Shown: positions 8,729 through 17,811, counted from the stretch's first letter. The stretch: 64,000 bases of DNA from Marinobacter mobilis (GCF_900106945.1 NZ_FNNE01000002.1:248001-312000); one strand, 5' to 3'. Numbers and translations are program-made. The notes: a model not told the origin generated them from the letters alone.

Positions 8729-8859
8729 GGCGTTTCACCTTTGCTGTGTGGCCGCTGATACCCTTATGGGGCCGATCAGTGCCGGGTTTTATTGAGCCCG
8801 CCCGGGATCACCGGTTGGGCTCGCTCTTGTTAGTTTAGTTCGTTACCTGGCGTCAGGGT

Positions 8860-11800
8860 TCACATCGCCGCACTGGCAATCCGGTTGTGCTCGGTGGATG
8901 CGGGATTGAGCTCAGTGCGCAGCTGCTTGCGTTCCTTGCGGGCTGCTTCGTACGCCGCTTCCTTCACCGGGCCAAAACCGCGGATCCTGCCGGGCAGAGC
9001 CGCCAGACTGCGGGCCGCATCCAGGTGGTCGCGGCTCAGGTGTTTGAGCAGCCACTGAACATCGGATTCGTACTCGCGGATCAGCGCCCTTTCCAGGCGG
9101 CGGTCGGCGCTGTAGCCGAACACGTCCAGCGGGGTGCCGCGCAGAGACTTGAAGCGGGCCAGGATGTGAAACACTTTCTCCATCCAGGGGCCGAATTTCA
9201 TCTTGCGGGGGCGTTGGCCATTCTTGGCGCGGCTCACCATGGGGGGCGCCAGGTTGAATTCCAGCTCGAAGTCTCCCTCGAACTGTTCGGCCAGCTGCTT
9301 GCGCAGGCTGCCATTGCTGAACAGCCGGGCCACTTCGTATTCGTCCTTGTAGGCCAGCACCTTGGCGTAGTTTTCAGCCACCGCGCGAACCAGCATGGGG
9401 GCCTTGCCGACCCGGGCGTCTACGGTTTTTTCGACCCTGCGTACCAGGGCCTCGTAACGCCTGGCGTAAGCTTCGTTCTGGTAGTCGGTGAGGTGGCGCT
9501 TGTTGCGCTCGATCAGCTGATCGGTGGTTTCCATGATCTGCACCGGGGTGCCCTTCGGCTGAGGGAAGGCGAGGGCTTTGACTGCGTCGAGATCGTGGGC
9601 GGCACGGCGGCCCCATAGGAATGCCTGCCTGTTTTTCTCCACCGCGACGTTGTTCAGTTCAATCGCCCGTTCGATCGATTCGGCCCGCAGTGGCAGCAGC
9701 CCCTGCTGGTAAGCGAAGCCGACAGTGAACAGGTTAACTGCCATGCCATCGCCCATCAGCGCCTTGGCCAGACCGCCGGCATCGAGGAACCAGCTGCCAT
9801 CGGCGCGGGAGGCTTCACGAATGGTCTGTTCCATCGCGTCGCCAGGGTATTCCAGATCGGCATTGCGGGTGAACGCGGCCGGCATGGCGGCCTCAGTGTT
9901 GACCACACTGCGGGAAAAACGGTTATCGAGCTTGGCGAGGGCATCGTCGCTGGCTGCGACCATCAGATCAAAGGCCATCATCAGGTCGGCTTCACCGGCG
10001 GGAATCCGCACCGCATGAATGTCCTCCTGACGATTGCCGATGCGGATATGGCTGACCACGGCGCCAAACTTCTGTGCCAGACCGGCCTGATCCAGCACCG
10101 ACACGCCTTTGCCCTCAAGGTGGGCCGCCATGCCGATCAGGGCACTGACGGTGACCACACCGGTACCGCCAACGCCGGTCAGAAGAATGCCGTAAGGATC
10201 GTGTTCGCCAACAAATGTCGGTTCTGGCAGATCAGCAAAAGCGGTCGCCTGGTCTACCCCCGGGGTCTTTTTGAGCTTGCCGCCCTTGACGGTGACGAAG
10301 CTCGGGCAGAAGCCGCTTACACAGCTGAAGTCTTTGTTACAGGCAGACTGGTCTATGGTGCGCTTGCGGCCCTGGTCGGTTTCCTTGGGCAGGATGGACA
10401 GGCAGTTCGACTGGATACCGCAATCACCGCAGCCTTCGCAGATGTCGGAGTGGATCATGACCCGCTGGTCCGGGTCGGCCAGGGTGCCGCGCTTGCGGCG
10501 ACGGCGCTTTTCCGCCGCACAGGTCTGGTCGTAGATCAGAACTGAACAGCCCTCGATCTCGCGCATTTCCCGTTGCAGGGCATCCAGGTCATCGCGATGG
10601 TGGAAGGTGGTGCGATCGGCGAAATCTGCCCGAGACGGGTACTTGTCGATGTCGTCACTGACCACGGCGATGCGGCGGACACCTTCACCGTAGAGCTGGT
10701 GAGAGATCTGCTGAACGGTGAGGGTGCCGTCGACAGGCTGGCCACCGGTCATGGCCACCGCGTCGTTGTACAGAACTTTATAGGTGATGTTGGCACCGGA
10801 GGCGATGGCGGCGCGGATGGCCAGCAGGCCGGAATGGAAGTAGGTGCCGTCACCGAGATTCTGAAACACATGCTTCTGGTGGGTGAACGGCGCCTGGCCC
10901 AGCCAGGTCACCCCTTCGCCGCCCATCTGGGTGAAGGTGTCGGTGCCGCGATCCATCCAGGTCGCCATGTAGTGACAGCCGATGCCGCCCAGTGCGCGGC
11001 TCCCTTCGGGAACCCGGGTCGAGGTATTGTGGGGGCAGCCGGAACAGAAGTGCGGGGTGCGCTCAAGGCGTTCCTTGGGCTGGGCCAGGCTGGTTTCCTT
11101 TTCAGTCAGGAAATCGAGGCGCTGGCGCAGGGTATCGTTGCAGTAACGGTCCTTGAGGCGGCTGGCGATGGCGCGGGCGACCATGGCCGGGGTCAGCTCG
11201 GAGATGGACGGCAGCAGCTCGTTGCCCTGGTCATCGCGCTTGCCGATGATGTTGGGGCGGCTCTGGTCCTGCCAGCCGTAGAGTTGGGTGCGAATCTGAT
11301 CTTCGATCAGGCCGCGCTTCTCCTCCACCACCAGAATTTCTTCCAGCCCCTGGGCGAATTCAAAGATGCCTTCTGGTTCCAGTGGCCAGGTCATGGCTAC
11401 CTTGTAGACCGTAAGGCCGATGGCTTCGCACTCGGCATGCCCGAGCCCCAGGTCAGCCAGCGCCTGGATAACATCCAGATAGGACTTGCCGGTGGTGACA
11501 ATGCCAAAACGCGGCTGGCTGGCGGTGACCACGGTTTTGTCGAGGCGATTGGCACGGCAGAAGGCCTTGGCCGCCTCAAGTTTGTAGCGGTGCAGGCGCT
11601 CTTCCTGTTCCAGGGGCTTGTCTGGCCAGCGGGCGTTGAGACCGCCTTCCGGCAATGTGAGGTTATCCGGAATCCGGATGTTGATCCGGCTCAGGTTGAG
11701 GTCGGCGGAGATGGACGAGTCCATGACTTCAGCCAGCGCCTTGAAACCGATCCAGCAACCACTGTATCGGGACATTGCCCAGCCATACAGGCCGAGATCG

Positions 11801-12333
11801 AGCATTTCCTGAACGCCACTGGGATTAAGCACTGGCATGGAAGCGTCCATGAAGGCGTAATCGCTCTGGTGGGGCAGGGTTGAAGATTTGCAGGCATGGT
11901 CATCGCCGGCAACGGCAAGAACGCCACCGTACTGGGAGCTACCGGCGGCGTTGGCGTGCTTGAACACGTCACCGGTGCGGTCAACTCCGGGGCCTTTGCC
12001 GTACCAGAGGGCGAAAACGCCATCGTATTTGGCGCCTTCGAAAATGTTCACTTGCTGGGAGCCCCACACGGCGGTAGCACCCAGGTCTTCGTTCACGCCC
12101 GGTAGAAAGTGGACGTGTTTTTCCTTGAGGTAATCCTTGGCTTTCCACAACACCTGGTCAAATCCACCCAGAGGGGATCCGCGATAGCCGGAGATAAAAC
12201 CGGCGGTGTTGAGATCGTTGAGTTGATCCAGCTGAGCCTGGAGCAGAGGAAGTCGCGCCAGGGCCTGGCTGCCTGTCATGTAAACCGGGCCGGAATCACG
12301 TTCCCAGACATCGTTGAGGCTGACATCACGCAT
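8860..12333 (-). CDS. Indolepyruvate ferredoxin oxidoreductase family protein (IorA-IorB fusion)
   Basis: This 1157-residue protein fuses the parts of a 2-oxoacid:ferredoxin oxidoreductase. The N-terminal pyrimidine-binding domain starts near residue 20; 'CSGCPHNTS' lies near 428; the thiamine-diphosphate site 'GDGTYFHSG' is near 494; a ferredoxin-like cysteine cluster 'CEGCGDCGIQSNC' is near 630; and the gamma domain starts with 'LLTGVGGTGVVTVS' near 718. Such proteins oxidatively decarboxylate aryl- or branched-chain 2-oxo acids to acyl-CoA and reduce ferredoxin. The neighbouring leucine dehydrogenase and symporter suggest amino-acid degradation. The long 5' leader (12334-12720) contains a small ORF and hairpins. 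It is transcribed ahead of the dehydrogenase gene with 131 bp between them. Confidence 0.93.
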   Translation of the reverse strand: MRDVSLNDVWERDSGPVYMTGSQALARLPLLQAQLDQLNDLNTAGFISGYRGSPLGGFDQVLWKAKDYLKEKHVHFLPGVNEDLGATAVWGSQQVNIFEGAKYDGVFALWYGKGPGVDRTGDVFKHANAAGSSQYGGVLAVAGDDHACKSSTLPHQSDYAFMDASMPVLNPSGVQEMLDLGLYGWAMSRYSGCWIGFKALAEVMDSSISADLNLSRINIRIPDNLTLPEGGLNARWPDKPLEQEERLHRYKLEAAKAFCRANRLDKTVVTASQPRFGIVTTGKSYLDVIQALADLGLGHAECEAIGLTVYKVAMTWPLEPEGIFEFAQGLEEILVVEEKRGLIEDQIRTQLYGWQDQSRPNIIGKRDDQGNELLPSISELTPAMVARAIASRLKDRYCNDTLRQRLDFLTEKETSLAQPKERLERTPHFCSGCPHNTSTRVPEGSRALGGIGCHYMATWMDRGTDTFTQMGGEGVTWLGQAPFTHQKHVFQNLGDGTYFHSGLLAIRAAIASGANITYKVLYNDAVAMTGGQPVDGTLTVQQISHQLYGEGVRRIAVVSDDIDKYPSRADFADRTTFHHRDDLDALQREMREIEGCSVLIYDQTCAAEKRRRRKRGTLADPDQRVMIHSDICEGCGDCGIQSNCLSILPKETDQGRKRTIDQSACNKDFSCVSGFCPSFVTVKGGKLKKTPGVDQATAFADLPEPTFVGEHDPYGILLTGVGGTGVVTVSALIGMAAHLEGKGVSVLDQAGLAQKFGAVVSHIRIGNRQEDIHAVRIPAGEADLMMAFDLMVAASDDALAKLDNRFSRSVVNTEAAMPAAFTRNADLEYPGDAMEQTIREASRADGSWFLDAGGLAKALMGDGMAVNLFTVGFAYQQGLLPLRAESIERAIELNNVAVEKNRQAFLWGRRAAHDLDAVKALAFPQPKGTPVQIMETTDQLIERNKRHLTDYQNEAYARRYEALVRRVEKTVDARVGKAPMLVRAVAENYAKVLAYKDEYEVARLFSNGSLRKQLAEQFEGDFELEFNLAPPMVSRAKNGQRPRKMKFGPWMEKVFHILARFKSLRGTPLDVFGYSADRRLERALIREYESDVQWLLKHLSRDHLDAARSLAALPGRIRGFGPVKEAAYEAARKERKQLRTELNPASTEHNRIASAAM

Positions 12334-12349
12334 AACTTGTTACCTTATC

Positions 12350-12364
12350 CCAGTCCAGGACTGG
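12350..12364. promoter_or_regulatory. Short perfect inverted repeat before the indolepyruvate oxidoreductase start
   Basis: CCAGTCC-A-GGACTGG is a perfect 7-bp inverted repeat centred 24 bp upstream of the start codon. In RNA it would form a very tight hairpin next to the ribosome-binding region; in DNA it could be an operator. No T-run follows, so it is not a terminator. Confidence 0.4.
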
Positions 12365-12450
12365 TCACTTTTTCCAGTTAAAACCATGCAGCGGCTGACG
12401 GCAGTACTGTCTGTGCCGACATGCTTGGAAGCTTGAGTTCAGGAACGCAA

Positions 12451-12597
12451 TCAGACCCTGGCGGGCAAACAACGGATACAGGTCCGGTTTGCGTGGCCGG
12501 GGAGGGAAGAACTCACTGGAATCGTGGGGGTAACGCTGATGTGATGATGACTGTGCAGGATGCACAGTTGAGCTGGAGAAACAGCTGCGTAAGACAT
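12451..12597 (-). CDS. Putative 48-aa leader peptide upstream of the indolepyruvate oxidoreductase gene
   Basis: This short ORF starts with ATG preceded by a strong GGAGAGG site eight bases upstream, stronger than that of many genes here. The peptide begins MSYAAVSPAQLC and contains 'ILHSHHHISV', with four histidines in five residues, then 'TPTIPVSS'. It lies inside the predicted 5' leader of the 3.5-kb oxidoreductase gene. The position and clustered codons suggest a translated leader controlling downstream expression, but I do not recognise it as a known attenuator peptide. It could also be an independent small protein or chance. Confidence 0.45.
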   Translation of the reverse strand: MSYAAVSPAQLCILHSHHHISVTPTIPVSSSLPGHANRTCIRCLPARV

Positions 12598-12656
12598 GTT
12601 GAAATCCTCTCCACCAGCCGGATCACGGCGGTAGTCATCGTATTGTTGTTGTGGTG

Positions 12657-12715
12657 GTTCGGCTTTTGGCCGAACGCTTGATTTCAGAGTTCGTTCACCC
12701 TCGTGAGGGACGAAC
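12657..12715 (-). promoter_or_regulatory. Two stem-loops in the 5' leader
   Basis: On the minus strand two hairpins lie between the putative promoter and the small ORF: an imperfect arm pair GAGGGACGAAC / GTTCG...CCCTC at 12689-12715 and GTTCGGC / GCCGAAC with a five-base loop at 12657-12675. Neither is followed by a T-run. Both share the GTTCG/CGAAC sequence, so they could pair alternatively. Confidence 0.4.
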
Positions 12716-12723
12716 AAGGGCTC

Positions 12724-12752
12724 AAACTAGATGCTTTTTCTAAACACGTCAA
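12724..12752 (-). promoter_or_regulatory. Candidate sigma-70 promoter of the oxidoreductase leader
   Basis: On the minus strand TTGACG (12752-12747) and TAGTTT (12729-12724) are separated by 17 bp. A transcript from here would start near 12716 and carry a leader of about 380 nt with the hairpins and small ORF. Confidence 0.45.
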
Positions 12753-12985
12753 CGAAAAATTTTGGATCAGATCATCGTATCTCTCGTCAGACGTCTGGCG
12801 CTTAGCCGCTGCCCCGGGCCGCCTGGCGGCGGCCAGGTCCCGGTTTTCAGAGGACTATGAGTTTCGGTTCTTGCGTATTCGTCGGGCAGGAGAACGTCAT
12901 GATGGCGACGATCGCGTTGGGCTGCGTTAGACTGCCGCACTTTCCAGCGTGTCCATGCTGATTCACTTCGCTGACCAGGAGACTT

Positions 12986-13777
12986 ATGGCTGACCTTTCG
13001 CTGCTGCAGTACGCGCTGATCGGGCTGATCTTTATCTGGAGCGGGTTTGTCCGGTCCGGGCTTGGCTTCGGCGGTGCCGTACTCTCCTTGCCTTTCTTGC
13101 TGCTGGTGCATAATGATCCGCTGGTGTACCTGCCGATTATTTCGGTGCACCTTCTGGTCTTCTCCTCGCTGACTATTGCCCTCAACAACCGCAAGCGGAC
13201 AGCTCCGGGCACGACCAGAACCGGCGACGCCCCGGTAAGTTCTGTGGACTGGCGCTACCTGTGGCGGATCCTCGGGATCATGATCGTGCCCAAGCTGATT
13301 GGCGTATTCGGGCTGATTACCCTGCCGGCCCACATCATGAGTCTGATCATTTTCGGCATCGTGGCGCTGTATTCGCTTTCCTATATATTCAACCGGCCGT
13401 TTCGCAGCAACAGCAGGACAGTAGACACCCTTTTCCTGATGCTGGGTGGCTACATCAGTGGCACCTCGCTGATTGGGGCGCCGCTGATCATAGCGGTGGT
13501 GGCCCAGCATGTGGCCCGGGCGCAACTGAGGGATACCCTGTTCGCACTCTGGTTCATCCTGGTGACCATCAAGATGGCGGCCTTTGTCTGGGCGGGTGTC
13601 GACCTGCAACTGATTCACCACCTCTGGCTGCTGCCCTGTGCCACCATCGGTCATGTCATTGGTCTGAAGTTTCATGACCGTATGCTGAAGGCTGAAACGC
13701 GGGTGTTTTTCCGGGTGCTCGGTTCGGTATTGCTGCTGATCAGTTGCATTGGCCTGGGTCAGCTGCTGCTGGCCTGA
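12986..13777 (+). CDS. Sulfite exporter TauE/SafE family membrane protein
   Basis: A 263-residue polytopic membrane protein with about eight hydrophobic segments and the TauE/SafE-type repeat 'WSGFVRSGLGFGGAVLSLPFLLL' near the N-terminus and 'GGYISGTSLIGAPLIIAVV' in the second half. The family exports sulfite, sulfoacetate and related organosulfur anions; the substrate here is unknown. AGGAG sits four bases before the ATG. It is divergent from the indolepyruvate oxidoreductase leader and stands alone. Confidence 0.85.
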   Translation: MADLSLLQYALIGLIFIWSGFVRSGLGFGGAVLSLPFLLLVHNDPLVYLPIISVHLLVFSSLTIALNNRKRTAPGTTRTGDAPVSSVDWRYLWRILGIMIVPKLIGVFGLITLPAHIMSLIIFGIVALYSLSYIFNRPFRSNSRTVDTLFLMLGGYISGTSLIGAPLIIAVVAQHVARAQLRDTLFALWFILVTIKMAAFVWAGVDLQLIHHLWLLPCATIGHVIGLKFHDRMLKAETRVFFRVLGSVLLLISCIGLGQLLLA

Positions 13778-13915
13778 GTCGCTGTTACTCCGTTTGACGC
13801 TAAGCCCTGAGGGGTTATCCCCAATCGGTCTTGGTGGGCGGTCGATGTGGTGTCTGGTCGTTTTATAATCAGCTCTGGGGCGCTATAGATATCGTCCCGA
13901 AACGGAGGTGTGGTT

Positions 13916-14455
13916 ATGAAACGACTCTTCTATCTGGTTGATCACATTGATCATGTGCAGGACATATCCGATGACCTGCACGCCCGTGGTGTCAGCGACT
14001 GGCGCTTTCATGTTGTCAGCAAGGACGAGGCAGGGCTGTATACCCACCGGCTCCATCGTGCCAGCGTTTTTGATCGAACCGATCTGGCTCGCTATGTCGA
14101 GCGGGGCATGCTCATCGGATTGGTGCTTGGACTTTCATTCATCCTGCCGATGGCACTCTATTCGGGTCTCGGCTGGCCAACCATCGCTTGGGTCGGCCTG
14201 TCTGTGTTTGCGGTCATGGCTGGTGGCTGGCTTGGCGGTTTTGGTGGTATTTCTGCCGAGAATTACCGGATCCGCCGATTCCACGATGCGATTGAGGCCG
14301 GGAAATACCTGGTCATGGTGGACGTACCGAAGAAGTTTACCGAAGAAGTGGAACAGGAGATGCTGGAACACCACCCCGAAGCCCTGCTGAAGGCCGAGGG
14401 CAGCAGTTTCAACAACCCCTTTGCCAGCGCGGACGGTCGGGTTCATCTGGTCTGA
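13916..14455 (+). CDS. Conserved hypothetical membrane protein
   Basis: A 179-residue protein with a soluble N-terminal part ('MKRLFYLVDHIDHVQDISDDLHARGVSDW...'), two central transmembrane helices (about residues 66-105: 'GMLIGLVLGLSFILPMALY' and 'AWVGLSVFAVMAGGWLGGFGG') and a soluble C-terminus. The N-terminal pattern of a beta strand followed by a helix acting on 'DDLHARGV' resembles small membrane proteins with a ferredoxin-like or DUF1269-like domain. The function is unknown. The ATG at 13916 is chosen because GGAGG is seven bases upstream. A TATAAT element lies at 13864-13869, but no convincing -35 box accompanies it. Confidence 0.75.
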   Translation: MKRLFYLVDHIDHVQDISDDLHARGVSDWRFHVVSKDEAGLYTHRLHRASVFDRTDLARYVERGMLIGLVLGLSFILPMALYSGLGWPTIAWVGLSVFAVMAGGWLGGFGGISAENYRIRRFHDAIEAGKYLVMVDVPKKFTEEVEQEMLEHHPEALLKAEGSSFNNPFASADGRVHLV

Positions 14456-14518
14456 GCCTTAATCGGCAGTGACCAGCTGTGCTATGTTGGTGGCGCTCAC
14501 AACAGGAATTCATGATCC

Positions 14519-15199
14519 ATGAACGTATTGTTACTTGGCGCCACCGGTCTTACCGGGAGTCACTGCCTGCCGGGGTTGTTGGCAACGCCTGAAATTGAAC
14601 AGGTGCATGCCCTCACTCGCCGGCCGTTAACGCTGCAGCATCCGAAACTCATCGCTGCCGAGGCGGATTTTGATCACCTGGAGGCGTCTGCCCATCATTT
14701 CGAGGTGGATGTCGTCGTTTGCTGTCTAGGTACGACCCTCCGTCAGGCCGGCTCCCGGGATCGCTTCTACCGGGTCGACCACGATTACTGCCTGGAAGCG
14801 GCCCGGATCGGCAAGGCACGGGGCGCAAAGGCTTTTCTGCTGATGTCAGCGGTAGGGGCCTCGCCGTCGTCCACGGTTTTCTACAATCGGGTTAAGGGCG
14901 AGCTCGAACGGGACATCACCGCCCTGCATTACCCGCTGTTGTCGATCTATCACCCTGGCTTGCTGCTCGGTAACCGGCAGGAACATCGCACTGGCGAGGC
15001 GGCCATGGCCCGGGTGATGCCGGTGCTCAACCTGGGGTTGATCGGCCCGCTTAGCCGTTACCGTGGTATTGAGTCGGAGATGGTCGCGCATGCCATGGTC
15101 AACGAGGTGAGGGAACTGAACCTCGCCGGGCTGTCGTCTGCGCAAGTGGAATTCCGTCACTACGAAGACATCCTTGCGCTGGCGATGGCGTCCCCATAA
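14519..15199 (+). CDS. NAD(P)-binding atypical SDR (HTATIP2-like)
   Basis: This 226-residue protein starts with the Rossmann motif 'MNVLLLGATGLTGSHCL' and continues 'VVVCCLGTTLRQAGSRDRFYRVDHDY', then 'LLMSAVGASPSSTVFYNRVKGELE', which holds a YxxxK-like Tyr-x3-Lys. This pattern is typical of the atypical short-chain dehydrogenase group related to human HTATIP2/TIP30. No substrate can be assigned. It is transcribed in the same direction as the preceding membrane protein gene and is 63 bp from it. Confidence 0.8.
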   Translation: MNVLLLGATGLTGSHCLPGLLATPEIEQVHALTRRPLTLQHPKLIAAEADFDHLEASAHHFEVDVVVCCLGTTLRQAGSRDRFYRVDHDYCLEAARIGKARGAKAFLLMSAVGASPSSTVFYNRVKGELERDITALHYPLLSIYHPGLLLGNRQEHRTGEAAMARVMPVLNLGLIGPLSRYRGIESEMVAHAMVNEVRELNLAGLSSAQVEFRHYEDILALAMASP

Positions 15200-15247
15200 C
15201 GGCAACTACCTATTCGCAGGAGCGCTTAATTTCCTTAGCGTTGGACG

Positions 15248-15997
15248 ATGAATCCCAGCACGCCAACGTATCAATTACAGCCCGGTAAAGTCCGGGCTGA
15301 GTTTTTTCGCCTTCTTCCCATCTCGCTGTTTGTGGTGGCCTTTGGTGCTGCCTTTGGTTTGGCTGCCGTTCAGGCAGGCCTGACTCCGTCGCAGTCAATC
15401 CTGATGAGTACCACGGTTTTTGCCGGAGCCTCGCAGTTTGCGGCTCTCGATATGTGGGGCACCCAGGTGTCGGTTCTGCCGCTGATCGTGGTGGTGTTCG
15501 CGATCAACTCCCGCCACCTGCTGATGGGCGCTTCGCTCTACCCGATGCTGCGGGAACTGCCGGCCGGCCAGCGTTACGGCATCCTGCTGGTCCTGACCGA
15601 TGCCAATTGGGCGGTGGCGGCTCAGGAGTACCAGAGCGGCCGTCGTAACCTGGAAGTGATTCTGGGTGGTGGTCTGGTGCTGTGGCTGGCCTGGCTGGCG
15701 GGCACCCTGCTCGGTGTGTATTTCGGCGGCCTTTTGCAAGATCCCAAGGCGCTGGGGCTGGATATGGTCTTGGGCTGCTTTCTGCTGGCCATGGCACTGG
15801 GAGGTAAAAAGTCACCCCGGGTACTGGTTGCCTGGACGGTCGCAGCGATTGCATCGATGTTTGCCTACCGCTGGCTACCGCCGAATACCCATGTGGTGGT
15901 GGGCGCGCTGGCGGGCGGTGCGGTCGGGTACTTCTGGCTTGATGAAGTTAACGGTGAAGTAAAAGGGGAAGCCTCAGAGGAGGGCTCGCGGGCATGA
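15248..15997 (+). CDS. azlC: AzlC family branched-chain amino acid exporter, large subunit
   Basis: A 249-residue integral membrane protein with the AzlC signature ('FGAAFGLAAVQAGLTPSQSILMSTTVFAGASQFAALD' region) and several transmembrane helices. With AzlD it forms a two-component exporter; characterised relatives export branched-chain amino acids or azaleucine. Its last four bases overlap the azlD start (ATGA), indicating translational coupling. No clear Shine-Dalgarno precedes the ATG, so a slightly different start is possible. Confidence 0.9.
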   Translation: MNPSTPTYQLQPGKVRAEFFRLLPISLFVVAFGAAFGLAAVQAGLTPSQSILMSTTVFAGASQFAALDMWGTQVSVLPLIVVVFAINSRHLLMGASLYPMLRELPAGQRYGILLVLTDANWAVAAQEYQSGRRNLEVILGGGLVLWLAWLAGTLLGVYFGGLLQDPKALGLDMVLGCFLLAMALGGKKSPRVLVAWTVAAIASMFAYRWLPPNTHVVVGALAGGAVGYFWLDEVNGEVKGEASEEGSRA

Positions 15998-16305
15998 CCA
16001 TCGAAACCTCTGTTGCCGGTACCCTCGCGCTGATTGGCATTATGGCTGCCGTTACCCTGGTGACCCGCTTTGGTGGCGTATTCCTGATGTCGTTCGTACG
16101 CATCAGCCCGCGTATCGAGAGTTTTATCAACACCATGGCCAGCTCAGTGCTGATTGCCATCATTGTCCCGATGGCTTGGGAAGGTGATGCCGGTGCCCGT
16201 CTGGCCCTGTTGGTAACGGCTGCACTGGTGTTGCTGATTCGCAAGCCGCTACCGGCAATTGCGGCAGGCATTGCCGCCGCTGCGGTGGTGCGCTATCTGA
16301 CCTGA
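15994..16305 (+). CDS. azlD: AzlD domain protein, small subunit of branched-chain amino acid exporter
   Basis: A 103-residue protein with four predicted transmembrane helices and the AzlD pattern ('AAVTLVTRFGGVFLMSF...ALLVTAALVLLIRKPLPAI'). It overlaps azlC by four bases. It is the small partner required for export in the family. Confidence 0.9.
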   Translation: MTIETSVAGTLALIGIMAAVTLVTRFGGVFLMSFVRISPRIESFINTMASSVLIAIIVPMAWEGDAGARLALLVTAALVLLIRKPLPAIAAGIAAAAVVRYLT

Positions 16306-16381
16306 TGGCCAGGTAGTGGTGTTCAAGAAATAATCAGGTAAGCCGATAACCGGAGCAGACCGTTTTTAAGTGGAAGGCTCC

Positions 16382-17710
16382 ATGATCACCAGCAGTCAGA
16401 TTTCCTTCGTTCAGAACAGCCGTCGCCAGGCCAGCGCTTTTGACACTAGCCAGCTACGCATCCAGCAGAGTGCCGCCCCCGAGGGCGGACGCACCGAATT
16501 ACTGTTACAGCGTGAAGCGATGTATCACTACCAGTCCAGTGAGCAGCTGGCTTGGACCTCCAGCAGTCAGGTTTCCTCGGATCAGGGCCGCCAGCAGTTT
16601 GCCGCGGCCAGCCTGGCACAGTCGTCCTCGGATCTGGTACTGGCGGGCCAGGAGGCCATTCGTATCAGTCGGGCGGCCCTGGGTGGCGAGGTTGGAGTGT
16701 CTGACCGGGGTTCGCTGAGCATCACGGCCGGGCGTTATTCCTTCTACTCCATGACCGAGTCCCGCAGTGTGACCGCGATGGGCACCATCGAGCTGGGCGA
16801 TGGCGCAACGGTGGATTTCACCCTCGCCCTGCGCCAGCAGCAGAGTCACCAGTACGAATACTCGGAAAGCCTGAAGATTGTCGAGCGCCCCGCCACTGAC
16901 CCGCTGGTGATCAATTTCGGTACCGCCAGTGCGTCGCTCAGCGATGCGCTGTTTGAATTTGATCTCGACAGCGACGGTGACCAGGAACGGCTTGCCCGCC
17001 TCGGCAGTGGCAGCGGCTATCTGGTGCTGGACCGGAACGGCAATGGTCAGGTGGACGACGGATCCGAGTTGTTCGGTCCGCAGTCAGGTTCCGGCTTCGC
17101 TGACCTGGCGCGTTACGACGACGATGGCAATCGCTGGATCGACGCGGATGATCCAGTCTTCGGGGACCTGAAAGTGTGGGTGCAGACCGAAGACGGAGGT
17201 GAGGAACTGCGCTCGCTGGCTGACGTTGGTGTCCGTGCGCTGTATGTTGACGCTGCCAGCGACAGCTTCACCCTGACCAACAGTCAGGGCGTCCCGCTGG
17301 GGCAGATCAAGGCCACCGGGCTCTACCTGACGACTGACGGCGAAGTCAGAACCCTGGAAGAACTCGACCTCAACGATCAACAGCCGGCCGATGTGCCCCC
17401 GGCCCAGCAGTCACTGGGCTTCTCCAGCGGCACTGGCACCCCCGGTAACAGTCGCGATGACCGCATTGCCAGCATCCGGCAGGCGCTGGACAAACTGAAT
17501 GAGATTCGCCAGCAGCAACGGGATTATCTGGAGCGGGCACAGCAGTCGGCTGAAGCCGGAGTCGAAGACGGCGTTCTGGACAACTATGGCGAAAATCCCC
17601 TTGATCAGTATATGAACCTGATCGACCGCATTCGGCTTGAACTGCTGGCGCGCATTGCCGAACGCCAGCAGGCCGCAGCCCGCTATCAGCAAACCTCCAC
17701 GGCACAGTAG
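16382..17710 (+). CDS. Hypothetical protein with EF-hand/VCBS-like calcium loops
   Basis: A 442-residue protein of unknown function without a signal peptide. Residues about 195-265 hold acidic loops resembling calcium-binding repeats: 'FDLDSDGDQERLARL', 'LDRNGNGQVDDGSELFG' and 'YDDDGNRWIDADDPVFGDL'. The DRNGxGxVDDGSELFG pattern recurs in large RTX-type and adhesin-like proteins. The first 150 residues are rich in Gln/Ser, and the C-terminus (about 360-440) is a Gln- and Arg-rich predicted coiled coil. GGAAGG precedes the ATG at 16382. Absence of a signal peptide suggests either a cytoplasmic role or export by a type I system lacking an N-terminal signal. Confidence 0.7.
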   Translation: MITSSQISFVQNSRRQASAFDTSQLRIQQSAAPEGGRTELLLQREAMYHYQSSEQLAWTSSSQVSSDQGRQQFAAASLAQSSSDLVLAGQEAIRISRAALGGEVGVSDRGSLSITAGRYSFYSMTESRSVTAMGTIELGDGATVDFTLALRQQQSHQYEYSESLKIVERPATDPLVINFGTASASLSDALFEFDLDSDGDQERLARLGSGSGYLVLDRNGNGQVDDGSELFGPQSGSGFADLARYDDDGNRWIDADDPVFGDLKVWVQTEDGGEELRSLADVGVRALYVDAASDSFTLTNSQGVPLGQIKATGLYLTTDGEVRTLEELDLNDQQPADVPPAQQSLGFSSGTGTPGNSRDDRIASIRQALDKLNEIRQQQRDYLERAQQSAEAGVEDGVLDNYGENPLDQYMNLIDRIRLELLARIAERQQAAARYQQTSTAQ

Positions 17711-17811
17711 TGGCGAGGTTCCGGGCCCGCACCTGTGCAGATCCCACGGTGTGGGCTAGGCTCAAAGGGTAACCCTTGAGTCCGAGCGCCAGGCGCTCTA
17801 CGGAGGTTTCC

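Noticed and set aside
10573..11883. Long open frame of 436 codons antisense to the indolepyruvate oxidoreductase
   Set aside because: High-GC shadow frame; the minus-strand gene has unmistakable thiamine-diphosphate and Fe-S motifs across the same bases.
12451..12597. Histidine-rich leader considered as a hisL-type attenuator
   Set aside because: Only four histidines, no terminator hairpin with T-run follows, and the downstream gene is not histidine biosynthesis; kept only as a general leader-peptide candidate.
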